Source: Armillaria gallica
Lineage: Eukaryota > Basidiomycota > Agaricomycetes > Agaricales > Physalacriaceae
Direction of reading: 5' to 3'
NCBI GenBank assembly: GCA_037576215.1
Contig: JBANDB010000009.1
Coordinates: forward strand, 310,001-374,000
DNA: 64,000 bases
The position numbers and the translations under genes are program-made. The stretch's first letter is position 1; each line of letters opens with the position of its first letter. The notes under the pieces were generated by a model. That model was not told the origin of the DNA and did no database searches. It saw nothing but the letters and a program-made list of their open reading frames with translations. This document shows, in pieces, positions 11,338 to 22,908 of the stretch.

Positions 11338-12615
11338 CACAGACGACGGACTTCTTTGCGCTTCTCAATTATCGCTTTCCATATCTGATTGAAAACATTT
11401 TCAACGTTCGAGGATTCCTACGTCGTGTATTTTGATGACTGGACATTGGACAACCACGATAATATTTAATTTGTGCATATATTGCTTATCTGAGGTCGAA
11501 CTGTGTAGCTGAACAGTACGAATTATGGCCTGTGGTATAAAATCTCTGTAGTGATTCTTCATTTTGATGAACAGTCATTAACAAAGTCGTCCAGGATTAG
11601 GTGTGTCTACACTAATCACCTGCGGGCTGCGTAGGAATCAACCAAGTGTCAGCTTTGAGCTCGTACTGCATTCGCCTCGTATATCTCCCCGCGAGTCTAG
11701 GGGTCGAAGATGGGAGGGAAACCTGCGAAATCAGCAGCTCTCTCCCGGTCCGAAGGTCCGAGACTCTTCTCAATGCCGAAAGCGGCAACATTGACCTCTT
11801 TCCACGGCGTCGACGACTTCAGCAATGACCACGGCCGCTGTCTCCTCGGTTTTAATGGATACGTATCGAAAGGCTCTGCTCACGAGGGGCGTCACCTCGC
11901 TCCCTACCTCAAGGTGCTCAAGCTGACCGACGTTTAGCGCGTGATGGCGAATCACTTTCGGAACCACAGCAGATGAGAATCTCAACGCTGCCTCTCCATG
12001 CTGCCGGGACTTTGGGCGGGCTTCTAGCGCCTATGTCACCAGTGACATTGAACGGTGGACCGACTGGACCAGGGGTTGACGAAAAGCTCGACGCCTGCTG
12101 GGTACGTTGGTAGTCTTGTCTTATCGCATTACGCCCATTCTTAACGTTTTTGGACTGACCACCTCCGATGCTTCAAAGGGAGGGCGCTCTTGTGTAGATT
12201 CGTTCTCACCTAACCGCCACGAAGAGAGCTATTGTCTTCCCTATCTAGTCCAATGACAATTCCCGGGCTCGTCGTCTGGTTCCCTGCAGGAATTTAAGCT
12301 GTCAGACAGATGGCGAATCACTTTCGGAACCTGGTTTTCGGGCAGGCTCCTTTGGTCGAGGTCACGAGTGGCGTGCACTGAATAGATCGGAGTTTGTCTA
12401 CTGAGGGACCCTAATCTCTTGTGAAATATTACCCCTACGCCGTGCTCGAACCGGAGGAGACGCGCTGATCCTACCACTCGCGGGATGACTTCTGATGGAG
12501 AGACGGCTGGCCCTGCGTTCTCATTACAGACCCCTTGATCCGAAGATAGTGAATGCACGCTGGTCCCCACTACCGTATAAAATACATTTAGCGAAGCCTT
12601 TTCCGTGCCGGCCAA
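11338..12615. other. Region with no supported gene; contains a 23-bp exact repeat
   Basis: GATGGCGAATCACTTTCGGA plus ACC occurs at 11943-11965 and again at 12309-12331. The surrounding sequence is only weakly similar. Short overlapping frames on both strands have no recognised domain. Confidence 0.35.
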
Positions 12616-12960
12616 ATGTCACAAATTCTCTCTCGTGTTACTCTCGTGTTCTCGTGCTTCTTCCCGCTCCTCCCTGTCCCTGCTCCCGACATTCCTTTCG
12701 ACGCCTATCCAAATCAGTCATGGCACTCAGGCTCCAGAACACGTCTACTGCCTTTGCCGCAAACATCACTCGTGCTCAAGTGATGGTCAGTAGTCCCGCC
12801 CATTTCTCACTTTCTCATTCAGTGATAGACGGTTTTCCAGGAGATCATAGCTGGTCCAGACAAAGAATTTTTAGCGTGCGCCAGTTCATCCCACTATGCT
12901 ATCATTGTTTTCTCCACCGAAATCCTGACATACGATCACGTCATATCCGATTACCAGTCA
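12616..12960 (+). pseudogene. Possible decayed third copy of the small secreted-protein family
   Basis: TATAAAA at about 12577 is followed 40 bp later by ATG and a hydrophobic leader (ILSRVTLVFSCFFPLLP), then DIPFDAYPNQ. The similarity to the paralogues (SMALIVTNMTNT at 10588) continues as SVMALRLQNTST, but in another frame, so a frameshift is needed. A GTCAGT donor follows at 12786 and an acceptor lies at about 12840. The match is short, so the call is tentative. Confidence 0.3.
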
Positions 12961-13317
12961 AATGACGTTCACAAAGTTCCCTACTCTCTTCCAAGATATG
13001 CATTGATAGATTACGCGATGCCCTTCACAGCGGAGACGTCGAAAGTTCGAACTGTATCCTATTAGGTACTTGCAAATACGCAGGATGCTAGAGCGCTCCA
13101 TCAGGACAAATGATTAGCTGTTGTCCACTAAGTACTGAAATTTAATATCGCCACGATACCGCTTCGAGATGAGTTTCGTTAAACGCTGCTGTACCTTCCA
13201 CAGAGTAAATAAGGCTCGTTTAGCTTCGCGGTTATCGGGTCTCTTCGGCAGAAAGCAATGTGGTCTTTTTCGCAGTGTTCCATTCCCGGTGTCCACGCTG
13301 TATAAGATTAATATCAA

Positions 13318-13500
13318 GTGAGCAAACGTTTGCTTTCCTCTGTCCGCCCTTTGTATCCGAGTCGGCGTTGGCGCCAAGTCTTTGATGGACTATTTGCTCT
13401 ATACCACGTATGGCTGATTCTGCCAGTACTTGAACCGAGCGAGGGAAAGAATAGAGAGATGTTGAATGGTTTATTACTAATGTGTCTGCGAGTACAAAGG
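13318..13500. repeat. Flanking duplicated segment, left copy
   Basis: Similar in order and sequence to 20445-20590 (CCGAGTC, then TTTGATGGACTATTTGCTCTAT against TTCGATAGACTGTTCTGCTCTAT split by small changes, then the GAGAAAGAA and GAGAGA words). The two copies bracket the tandem array at 13.5-19.6 kb. Function unknown. Confidence 0.45.
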
Positions 13501-13538
13501 TTTTTCAGAGATGTTGAACATCCGTTATCTATTTGTAC

Positions 13539-13642
13539 AAGCCTATGCCCCGTGTCTTCGTCACAATTGCCAGCCCCTCATACCTCGGGTCCTGGCAACC
13601 TGACTGCGACACGGGACTTTGGCTTGTTGGGGCCCGCCCCAA
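13539..13642. repeat. Structured 104-bp block, unit 1
   Basis: Nested inverted repeats: AAGCC with GGCTT, CCCGTGTC with GACACGGG, GTC with GAC, TTGCCA with TGGCAA, followed by the hairpin TTGGGGCCCGCCCCAA (13627-13642). CG dinucleotides are kept here although the rest of the unit has few. Confidence 0.7.
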
Positions 13643-14618
13643 ACCTGGCTTTCTACTAAGATATGTTATTGAATCTCTATTATTTGTTTAGAGCCACTGC
13701 ATTGACTGCAATGGAGCAAAATACTTTTTATGAGTGCCATAAAGCTTTGTTCTGTTACTTCTGTAAGCCATGTAATGGACAGGTAGGGACTCTCATGATT
13801 TGGGTGATCATTGTTAATAGCTGTCATTACTGGCAGGAGAGAGGGAAAGATATATATTCTGGTTCTTATGTCCCTGACTCAGATATCTGACATGGTGGGC
13901 TGCTATGGTCATCATTTATAATTTCTATAAGACTTATATCTATTGACATTCAATGCTCATTGTCAACTTGTTACTCAATCATTGCTCATTGCTTGATACA
14001 CATGTTGTTGCTATAGCATGGATAAGTAGTCTCAGTTGAAACTCAGGAGCCAGTCACACCAATGATGTGCTGTGGAGAGAGTAGAGGTTTAGTAGAGGCA
14101 GCAAAATTGAAACTTATCTGGCATGTACTGTAGTATGGCAATGGCTGGTTATCACATGGTAACTGGGTAAGCATGTCATAGCTGAATTATTAAAGTCAAA
14201 ACTCTCTGGAGCACCTCACATACTGTCATCCCATCTTCTTGCTTGTCATTGCAACGATCCCCTCCTTGGATATTATGGCTATTAGTTCATTTCCATGTTT
14301 TAGTCATTACTTATGTTTAGGGATGTGCATTGTATTGTTACAGATATGACCATAGCAATATAACTGTAGACTGTATAAAAATTATTAGTCACAGTATGGT
14401 ATGATTGATGTCATATCTGTACCATTTCCATACTGTTGTCCATATACAGATATCTGGTGCCAAAGGGTGAGTATTATGCACTTCTTTTAGGTCATAAGTA
14501 CTAACCTTTATGGAATAAGATAGTCTTCTGTCCCTCCCTCAACAACCATATTCAAACTGTATAAATACAGCTGTACTTTAGTCATTAAATTTGGTCACAG
14601 TATGGACCCATATCTATA

Positions 14619-14847
14619 TACTATTCAATTTCAACCGTTAATTCATGTAACACATAATGGGACTCTGTGAAGTGAAGCTCCCAGTAATTCATAACACATA
14701 ACAGGCCCTTCTGAGAGGTAGTATCAGCCCAATTTGGGAATTGACAGCAGCCAGCTGGTGCTGGAGACACTATATATGGTAATTCATCATCATATTTCAG
14801 GTATAACATGTAACACCCCATGAAGCTATGGTCAAAATTGAACAGTA
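14619..14847. mobile_element. Short TIR element (MITE-like), CpG-depleted copy
   Basis: About 229 bp with inverted ends (TACTATTCAATTTCAACCG at the left; the reverse complement of the right end reads TACTGTTCAATTTTGACC). It shares the internal CATGAAGCTA, AACACATAAC and CTGTGAAGTGAAGCTC words with the copies at 17942 and 51894. The corresponding place in unit 2 (about 16890) lacks it, so it inserted after the array units formed or was lost from unit 2. No coding capacity. Confidence 0.7.
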
Positions 14848-15552
14848 CACTGTACATAACCACTATACTACAGGTATGGTACACATCCTCTACTTATGTT
14901 CCCTTGCTTTCTCAGACTTTAGAGTAGTATATATACCTCATATTTTGTACTCATCACCTCAGCTTGATGTTCTACATGGACTGAGAAAAGCTGAGGTGAG
15001 CTGTTCTGTATTTTTTATATTTATTGCCTTACTTACATCTCATAGCATAGCATATATTCTTATAGGTAGTATCATCAGCTTATTGCTCTACACAACAGAG
15101 AAAGGCTGAGCATAGCATGTATTCTTACATAAATGGTCTCCTTGCCATTTCTACCTGCTGGGGGAAGGCTTGTAATAAGCAAACTATGGCATAGTCAGTA
15201 CATGTATATGTGTTACCTGTTCTCAAATGGTCTCCTGGCCCCTAACCCTACCTGCTAATTTGTGATTTGATGCTTGTTGCTCAATACTCTGTAGCCTACA
15301 ACATGCATAATCAGTGGATATGTATTAAATTTGTATTAATACAGGATGCCAGACATGCCAGGAAGGGTAGAACATTGGTAGAGGTATGACAAAGGCAGCA
15401 AAATTGAAGCTCATCGCCGTAGAAAGGCGGCAGTGACGGCAGTGCAATGAAATTGAAACTCAGCTGGAATAAGCCATGGTCTGGCAATGGCCGGATATTT
15501 CAAAGTCCGCCTTATTATGTCATCTTCGCTACCTGTCTTAATATATAGATAC

Positions 15553-15656
15553 AAGCCTATGCCCTGTGTCTTCGTCACGATTGCCGGACCCTCGTACCTT
15601 GGGTCTCGGCAACCTGACTGCGACACGGGACTTCGGCTTGTTGGGGCCCGCCCCAA
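15553..15656. repeat. Structured 104-bp block, unit 2
   Basis: Same nested stems as in unit 1, with an extra inner ACCC/GGGT pair, followed by the hairpin at 15641-15656. The C to T change in the second stem (CCTGTGTC opposite GACACGGG) still allows a G-U type pair in RNA. Confidence 0.7.
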
Positions 15657-17638
15657 ACCCGGCTTTTTACTAAGATATATTATTGAATCTCTGTTGTTTG
15701 TTTGAAGCCACTGCAATGGAGCAAAATGCTTTTTATGAGTGCTATAAAGTATTGTTCTGTTACTTCTGTAAGCCATGTAATGGATGAGTAGGGACTCTCA
15801 TAATTTGGGTGATCATTGTTAATAGTTGTCATTACTGGCAGGAGAGAGGGAGATGTCCCTGACTCAGATATCTGACATAGTAGGCTGCTATGGTTATCAT
15901 TTGAACTCTGGTCATTTCTATAAGACTTACATCTATTGACATTCATTGTTCATTGCTTGATACTCACTTTTAGGGATCTGCATCATACTTGTATTTATGG
16001 AATTATAGGATAGTTCATACAGGTCCTGTATGGGTTTGCTCAATATAGGTAATTTTGTCTATAATTTACTGTGATCTGTTAGATACTAATCTTATTTGTG
16101 TATCTAAAACAAATTTGGTCTAAAAGAATTTTGGAATCACTTGGCATTGCCAAAAATACAGTTGACAGATATGGTTATAACCCATACCATTGACAGTTTC
16201 AGCCCATACAGTGATGGTACAGGTCAACCTGTATATTTGATGGTTGTATCCATGTATGGATATGGTGTGGATCCCTACTCACTTTATTGCTATAGCATGG
16301 ATAAGTAGTCTCAGTTGAAGCTCAGTTAGGAGCCTGTCACACCAATGATTTGCTGTGGGGAGAGTAGAGGCTTGGTAGAGGCAGCAAATTTGAAACTCAC
16401 CTGGCCTGCATCGTGGTATGGCAATGGCCATTTATGATATGGTAACTGGGTAAGCACATCATAGCTGAATTGTTAAAGTCAAAGCCCTCTGGAGCACCTC
16501 ACATGCTATGATCCCATCTTCTTGCTTATCATTGCAATGATCTCCTTCTTGGATATTATGACTATTAGTTCATTTCTATGTTTTAGTCATTACTTATGTT
16601 TAGGGATGTGCATTGTACTGTTATAGATATGACTGTAGACCATATAAAAATTATTGGCCATGGTACAGTACAGTTGATGTCATATCCATACCATGTCCAT
16701 ATAATTGTCTGTATATAGATATCTGGTGCCAAAGGGTGAGTATTATGTGCTTCTTTAGGTCATAGGTACTAACCTTTATGGCATAAGATAGTCTTCTGTA
16801 CCTCCCTCAATGACAGTATTGAAACTGTATGAATACAGCCATATTTTAGGTCTTTAAAGTTGGCCACAGTATGGACCCATATCTGTTTACACCATACATA
16901 GCCACCATACTACAGGTATGATGCACATCTCTATTTATGTTTCTTTGCTTCTTCAGACTTTGAAGTAGTATGTATATCTTATAATTTGTACTTGTTACCT
17001 CAGCTTGTTGCTCTACATGGACAGAGAATGGCTGAGAAGAGCTGTTCTGTATTTTTTGTATTGTTTGCCTTACTTACATCTCACAGCATAGCATGGCATA
17101 GCACATATTCTTATAGGTAATATCATCAGCCTATTCCTCTACATAGACAGAGAAAGGCTGATCATAGCATGTATTCTTACATGAATGGTCTCCTTGCTAA
17201 AGCCTCATAATAAGCAAATTATGGCATAGTCAGTACATGTATATGCATTGCCTGTCCCTGAATGGTCTCCTGGCCCCTAATCCTACCTGCTAATTTTTTA
17301 TTTGATGTTTATTGTTCACTTGTTGCTTGCTCAATGCTCATTGTTTGATACTCACTTTGAAGCCTACAGTGTCCTGTCAGCATGCATAGACTAATAGTCA
17401 GTGGATAGTCTCAGTTCAGTGAATACTGGGTGCTGGACATGCTCCAATGATTTGCAATGTGGGGATGGAACACCGGTAAAGGTGTGCAGTGGCAGTAGAA
17501 CTCATAGAGAGGCAGAAGGCAGCAGCAACAGCAGTGCAACAAAATTGAAACTCAGCCGGAATAAGCCATGGTCTGGCAATGGCCGGAAAATTCAAACTCA
17601 GCTTATTTGTCATTATCCACCTCTCTTATTATATAGAC

Positions 17639-17742
17639 AAGCCTATGCCCCGTGTCTTTGTCACGATTGCCGGACCCTCGTACCTCAGGTCCTGGCAACC
17701 TGACTACGACACAGGACTTCGGCTTGTTGGGGCCCGCCCCAA
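17639..17742. repeat. Structured 104-bp block, unit 3
   Basis: Same arrangement and the same 104-bp length as in units 1 and 2. One pair of the second stem is changed (GACACAGG). The hairpin TTGGGGCCCGCCCCAA at 17727-17742 is unchanged. Confidence 0.7.
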
Positions 17743-17941
17743 ACCTGGCTTATTACTATGATATCTTGTTGAATCTCTGGTATTTCTTTGGAGCCACTGC
17801 AATAGAACAAAATGCATTTTATGAGTGCCATAAAGTTTTGTTCTGTTACTTCTGTAAGCCATGTAATGGATGGGTAGGGACTCCCATGATTTGGGTGATC
17901 ATTGTTAATAGCTGTCACTACTGGCAGGAGAGAGAAAGCTA

Positions 17942-18200
17942 TACTGTCTGATTTTGACTGTAGCTTCATGGGGTGTTATGTGTTATGCTTTATGGGCAAG
18001 TTATCATAGCTTTATTCACCAAAATGTGATGAAAAACTACCAAATATAGTGTCTCTGGTGCCAGCCAGCTGCTAAAAATTTCCAAATTGGGCTGATACTA
18101 CCTCTCAGATGAGCTTGTTATGTGTTACAAATTATTGGGAGCTTCACTTCACAGGGTCCTATTACATGTTACGTGAATTAACAGTTGAAATCAAACAGTA
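17942..18200. mobile_element. Short TIR element (MITE-like), inverted copy, with TA target duplication
   Basis: 259 bp with inverted ends TACTGTCTGATTTTGACTG and (reverse complement of the right end) TACTGTTTGATTTCAACTG. TA flanks both sides (17940-17941 and 18201-18202). The same point in unit 1 (about 13857) is an intact empty site reading AAAGATATATATTCTGG, so unit 1 and unit 3 give a clean empty/filled pair. TA duplication and this size fit a Tc1/mariner-type MITE. The sequence between the ends has no coding capacity. Confidence 0.8.
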
Positions 18201-19595
18201 TATTCTGGTTCTTATGTCCCTGACTTGGATATCTGACATGGTGGGCTGCCATGGTCATTGTTTGAACTCTGATAATCTCTATAAGACTTACATCTATTAA
18301 CATTCATTGCCCATTGTCAACTTGTTGCTCGATCATTGCTCATTGCTTGATACTTGCTTTTAGGGATCCACACTGTACCCATATTTATGGAATTATGGGA
18401 TGGTTCATACAGGTGCTGTATGCAATCTTGGGATCCAGAAAAAATATCAGCCCTGTATAGGTTCACTCAATATAGGTAATTTTGTCTATAATTTACTGTG
18501 ATCTGACAGATACTAACCTTATTTGTGTATCTAAAACAAATTTGGTCCAAAAAAATCTTGGACTCACAGTGTTGCTATAAATACAGTTGATGGGTACAGT
18601 TACAACCCATACCATTGATGGTTCCAGCCTATATGGTGACAGTATGGGTCAACCCATATATTTGATGGTCATATCCATATATGAATATGGTGCAGATCCC
18701 TACTCACTTTCTTGCTATAGCATGGATAAGTAGTCTCAGCTGAAGCTCAGTTAGGAGACAGTCACACCAATGATGTGCTGTGGAGAGAGTAGAGGCTTGG
18801 TAGAGGCAGCAAAATTGAAACTCACCTCGCCTGCACCATGGTATGGCAATGCTGTTTATGACATGGTAACTGGGTAAGCATGTCATAGCTGAATTGTTGA
18901 AGTCAAAGCCCTCTGGAGCACCTCACATGCTGTCATCCCATCTTCTTACTTGTCATTGCAACAATCCTGTTCTTGGACATTATGACTATTAGTTCATTTC
19001 TGTATTTTAGTCATTACTTAATAATACTTATGTTCTCTTGCATCCTCAAACTTTAAAGTAGTATGTATGCCTCATTTTTTATACTCGTCACCTCAGCTTG
19101 TTGCTCTACACAGACAGAGAAAGGCTGAGCATAGCTTGTATTCTTGCATAAATGGTCTCCTTGCCATTTCTAACTGCTGAGAGAAGGTTTGAGCCTTGTC
19201 AAAGCCTCATAATAAACAAATTATGGCATAGTCAGTACATGTATATGTGTTACCTGTTCTTGAATGGTTTCCTGGGCCCTAATCCTACCTGCTAATTTGT
19301 CATTTGATATTTGTTGTTGACTTGTTGCTCAATACTTGTTGTTTGACACTCACTTTGGAGTGTACAGCATCCTGTCAGCATGCATAGGTAGTCAATAGTC
19401 TCAGTTCAGGGAATACTGTGTGCAGGACATGTCCCAAAGATTTGCCATGTGGGGATGGAACACTGGTAAATGTATGCAGAGGCAGCGACGGCAGTGCAAC
19501 GGAATTGAAACTCAGCCAGAATAGGCCGTGGTCTGGCAATGGCCAGAAAATTCAAACTCAGCTTATTTGTCATCATCCACCTCTCTTATTATATA

Positions 19596-21281
19596 GATAT
19601 AGATAGATAGATCTCCCCAGACACTAACGCCTGTTATACTCAACTACAATTCGATATCCCCTCAGGAGACCTGTTTTCATCAGACGTAGTAATTCTACGT
19701 TCCAGTGAGTACACTAATGCAAGTATCATTCACGGTGTAAGTATTTGCAACTGATTCAAAGATTTTCGATGTTTTGAAGGTGCCCTTGTGGGAGATGGGT
19801 AAGAGCATGATTTACGTGACGTAGCATTACAGCGGACTCAGAAGGTTACTTATCCAGGCAGATATCGGGTGGCTAAGTGGCTTCCGACTCTTCCCTATAA
19901 AATTCCATTTGGTAACATTTTGTTTGCTTTTGGTGTTCGATCCCCACTATCAACAGCTGGGGTCTCAAGTCGGACACCTTTGTTCTCTTACTACTGGTAT
20001 TCTGCTTTGGATCAAAGCGATTCATTAGACTCTCTGGAATACCTTAAGGCATAACAGTGCTAAAATCCTTCGCACTGACGGCATTTCAATACTTATAAAG
20101 GACAAATCTCTTATATAACAAGGACTGCATCGATGTTGCCGGAAGATTTCTTTGATTTCTTCGTCTTCCCTCCCTGCTCACTGCTTATGCTTGCTCAAAA
20201 TTTGCAAGGGTCATAAGTATGCATAGTTGATTTGTTTCGTCTCTGACGTATTTCGCTTCCATTGTTCCATAGTGTGGATGTCCCAGGAATAAATTTTCTG
20301 ATAACTTAATCTAAAATCTAGATATCTTGTGGGTATTTGTACAAAACGCCAATTCTTTGTCTCTTGTTCCCAAATCTCCCAACATGCATGAGGTGGACAA
20401 TACTTTTTAAGGAAGGGACGATCGGTCCGAGTCCCGATCATGATGCTGAAAGCGACGTTCCGCTCTGTTCCGCCTGTTTCCTGTCCACCCTGGGCACCGA
20501 GTCTTCGATAGACTGTTCTGCTCTATGCCATGTATCTCTATCTGTTCTGTTTGTGCTATGCGAGAAAGAACGGAGAGAAGCTGAATGATTCACAACTTGT
20601 GCATCTGCTCGCAATACCTCCGAGTGGCCTTATTGCTTAGCTTCGCAATAGCATGAATTAGAATGTATAGCAAAGTTTTAGTCTTAAAGGATTACATCTC
20701 AATTGAACTTTCAGTTTCTGAAAAGTGCTGTGACTATGGCAATGTTAGGACTGGCAAAATTCAGGACCATAACCTTGATGCTGCGACTGCAGCCCCGTCG
20801 TTCAGGATATGCAGTCATTATTAACTCCCTATATGTATACTTTTGGAGGGAGAAGATAACACAAAACCCATCACGGCAAGTCGACACGGTTATTTTATAA
20901 ACTCTCATGTTAGATGATGTGCATGTAGGTTGCACGTAGCCTTTGGCAATATATTGGTTCTTCGTATCCCGCACAGCGCTACCAATCCTTTCTCGGTGCC
21001 CATCGTTAACTCTGGCTAGCGTTTCCACCATTGATTTGTTGGACTTTTCTATCTCGGCACGAACATGCTTCATCCTTCGCCCGACATGAAATGAAGCTGA
21101 TGATATGGCAAATCTCTTTCGGATGCTTATCATCTTATCGGGCCATTCACCACCACTTCTACGAACGACTACACATAAATGAACATCGAACTCATGGCTT
21201 CTTTGGAGTTCTTTTTTGCCTGGGAATTCATCCACCGAGTAGTCATAAATACCATCAAAGACGACGCTCCTCCTAAGCACA
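19596..21281. other. Region with no supported gene, including the right copy of the array-flanking segment
   Basis: 20445-20590 resembles 13318-13500. A TATAAAA/CATTT pair at about 19897 resembles the one at 12577, so this may be another decayed relative of the secreted-protein locus. A 207-codon minus-strand frame (20711-21334) overlaps the promoter and first exon of the next gene and shows no recognised domain. Confidence 0.35.
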
Positions 21282-21958
21282 ATGTTTATTCGCTCTCTGT
21301 CTCTTCTCTCACTTGTCACTTTTACTATTGCCAACGGTCTCGGTGATGGAAATGCGCTTCAGGATGCTTTCGATACCATGGATGGCACATTCGATAACAT
21401 ACGCGGAGCTCTCAGCGTCTTCTCCAACAATGTCGATGTCTCCCATGCTACGGTACGTCGTAACGCCTGCTTACCACCCAGTTTGTCATTACATGTCTAC
21501 TCAAGGCCGTTATGGACGGCATAAATGCCCTAGACACGGAAATGAAAGACGCTGCCGTGCTCATCCCAGTATGCTCCCACGCAACGTAGGTATGTACATT
21601 TCTGAAGATGTTCTTATAGGACCATCTCAATGGCAAGTGGGTCTGCGATGCCGTAAAACACGGTTTGCCCATTGCTGGTGGATTCTTGGATGGTCTGGCT
21701 GCACGTAAGGATGACTTCAAGACCGTCGGCCGTACCGCCGACATTTGTCTCCTTCTCAAGACCCTTGTGAGCGACAGCGACGTATTTGATAAGAAATTCT
21801 TTCCTGCTGCTCCGGTGCGTGTTTGCTTCGTATCTATCTCATGACGTGGACCTCAATGCGAGTACATATAGGCCTCCTTGAAGACGTGTATCGAACAGTA
21901 TTACAAAGCGATCGGCGCAAAGTTGGATAAGGTTTTCAAGGTTTTTTGTAAGAAGTAG
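21282..21958 (+). CDS. Small secreted protein, paralogue of the gene at 10588
   Basis: Four exons: 21282-21452, 21506-21568, 21620-21814 and 21872-21958, giving 171 residues. MFIRSLSLLSLVTFTIANG is a signal peptide and starts almost like its paralogue (MFIRILALLPLVSLVTANS). The mature part is helical and rich in Asp, Ala and Leu (ALQDAFDTMDGTFD, AVMDGINALDTEMKDAAV) and ends in a lysine-rich tail. Two cysteines lie in the middle and two near the end (TCIEQYY and VFCKK). Size, secretion and alternating helices are compatible with an HsbA-like surface protein, but the family call is uncertain. All four splice junctions keep the frame. Confidence 0.75.
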
Positions 21959-22452
21959 ATCATTGGTGCAACGATTTCTCACAGAGGCAATGTAGTATCT
22001 CAATCCTTACTCCTTCGTATCGAGTAGGTATATGATTTCTCCGTACTGTGCCCGGCTACTTTGCATATTACATACCGACGTTGCAGGGTTTTGACCTCTC
22101 CTCTGAGATTCTTAAACTTTTTCATTTTATTTTTGCTCTGAGCTATTTCGGGACTTCGTCTGATACCAAAGATTCCGAGGATCTATTACATAAGGACCTG
22201 CCAACGTCTTCTACTGTAGTCCAAGTTAACCATAGTCGAACAATAGCCGGTAACAGTCGGTTCAGTTTATAAAAGATCAGGAATTCATAAGGATGCGCGC
22301 CTGTGGACAGACTCAGAATGTTGAACAACATGTCCAGTAACCGTAGTTCGTACAACGCCGCAAGAAAAGAATACCAGGATGATTGGTCACCGGTAGGCTC
22401 GTGCACCAGCCACCTTCGGTAAGCACATGTGGCTTCGCTGATCACGGTTACC

Positions 22453-22908
22453 GAAGGGGCTGGGCAAATTGGAGACACTTTTGGGGGTCACGCTTTTGTG
22501 ACACCGGACTTAGAAAAATTCGCCTCGTCGGCAGCTGGAACGCCTCTTTCCTCTGCACCTGGCACTGAATATTCAAGTGTTATACATTTATATGATTCAA
22601 ACTAGCCCACACAATGATTTTCAAGTGTGAATTGCCCTTCAGAGTCGCATATTTGCTCCCAGATTAGTTGCCCACTGAAACAACCTCAAATTTCAGAAAA
22701 TTCATAGAATAAATTTTAGAACGGCGGAAAACAACAATATAATGTGTATTCAGCATGTATTGTACCATTCATAAGCTGTAGTGGGGGTTGTTGAGGCAGG
22801 GTGGCCAGCGAGCATGCGCGGGAAGGGGAGATCAACGAAAAATTTCTAAGTCCAATGTCACATTTTGGCGGGGCCCCCAAAAGTGCCTCCGAATTGCCCA
22901 GTCCCTTC
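22453..22908. mobile_element. Element with ~70-bp imperfect inverted ends
   Basis: The left arm (22453 to about 22525, starting GAAGGGGCTGGGCAAATTGG) and the reverse complement of the right arm (about 22836-22908, starting GAAGGGACTGGGCAATTCGG) align along roughly 70 bp and share CACTTTTGGGGG, TGTGACA and GGACTTAGAAA. The 300-bp interior is AT-rich and non-coding. No clear target-site duplication is visible at the edges. A MITE or foldback element is the simplest reading. Confidence 0.65.

Larger units (their letters stand above)
13538..19595. repeat. Tandem array of three ~2 kb AT-rich, CpG-poor repeat units
   Basis: Unit starts are fixed by the shared word CAAGCCTATGCC at 13538, 15552 and 17638, giving units of about 2014, 2086 and 1958 bp. 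All three share long stretches in the same order, for example CTGTTACTTCTGTAAGCCAT, then GTGATCATTGTTAATAG, later TAAGACTTACATCTATT. Within each unit an AAATTGAAACTCA/TGGCAATGG module recurs. CG dinucleotides are rare while TG and CA are abundant, unlike the flanks, as expected from methylation and deamination. No transposase, reverse transcriptase or other protein domain is visible. I cannot assign a transposon class. Confidence 0.85.

Noticed and set aside
13627..17760. GC-rich hairpin followed by CTAA-like bases as a Helitron 3' end
   Set aside because: The hairpin is real, but the bases after it are CTAAG in two units and CTATG in the third, not followed by T. No 5' TC end and no Rep/helicase coding sequence were found.
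13500..19600. Repeated short open frames across the tandem array as genes
   Set aside because: Frames are short, shift between units, and follow the repeat sequence; no start, splice or domain evidence.
20711..21334. 207-codon minus-strand frame
   Set aside because: It overlaps the promoter and first exon of the plus-strand secreted-protein gene and has no recognisable domain.
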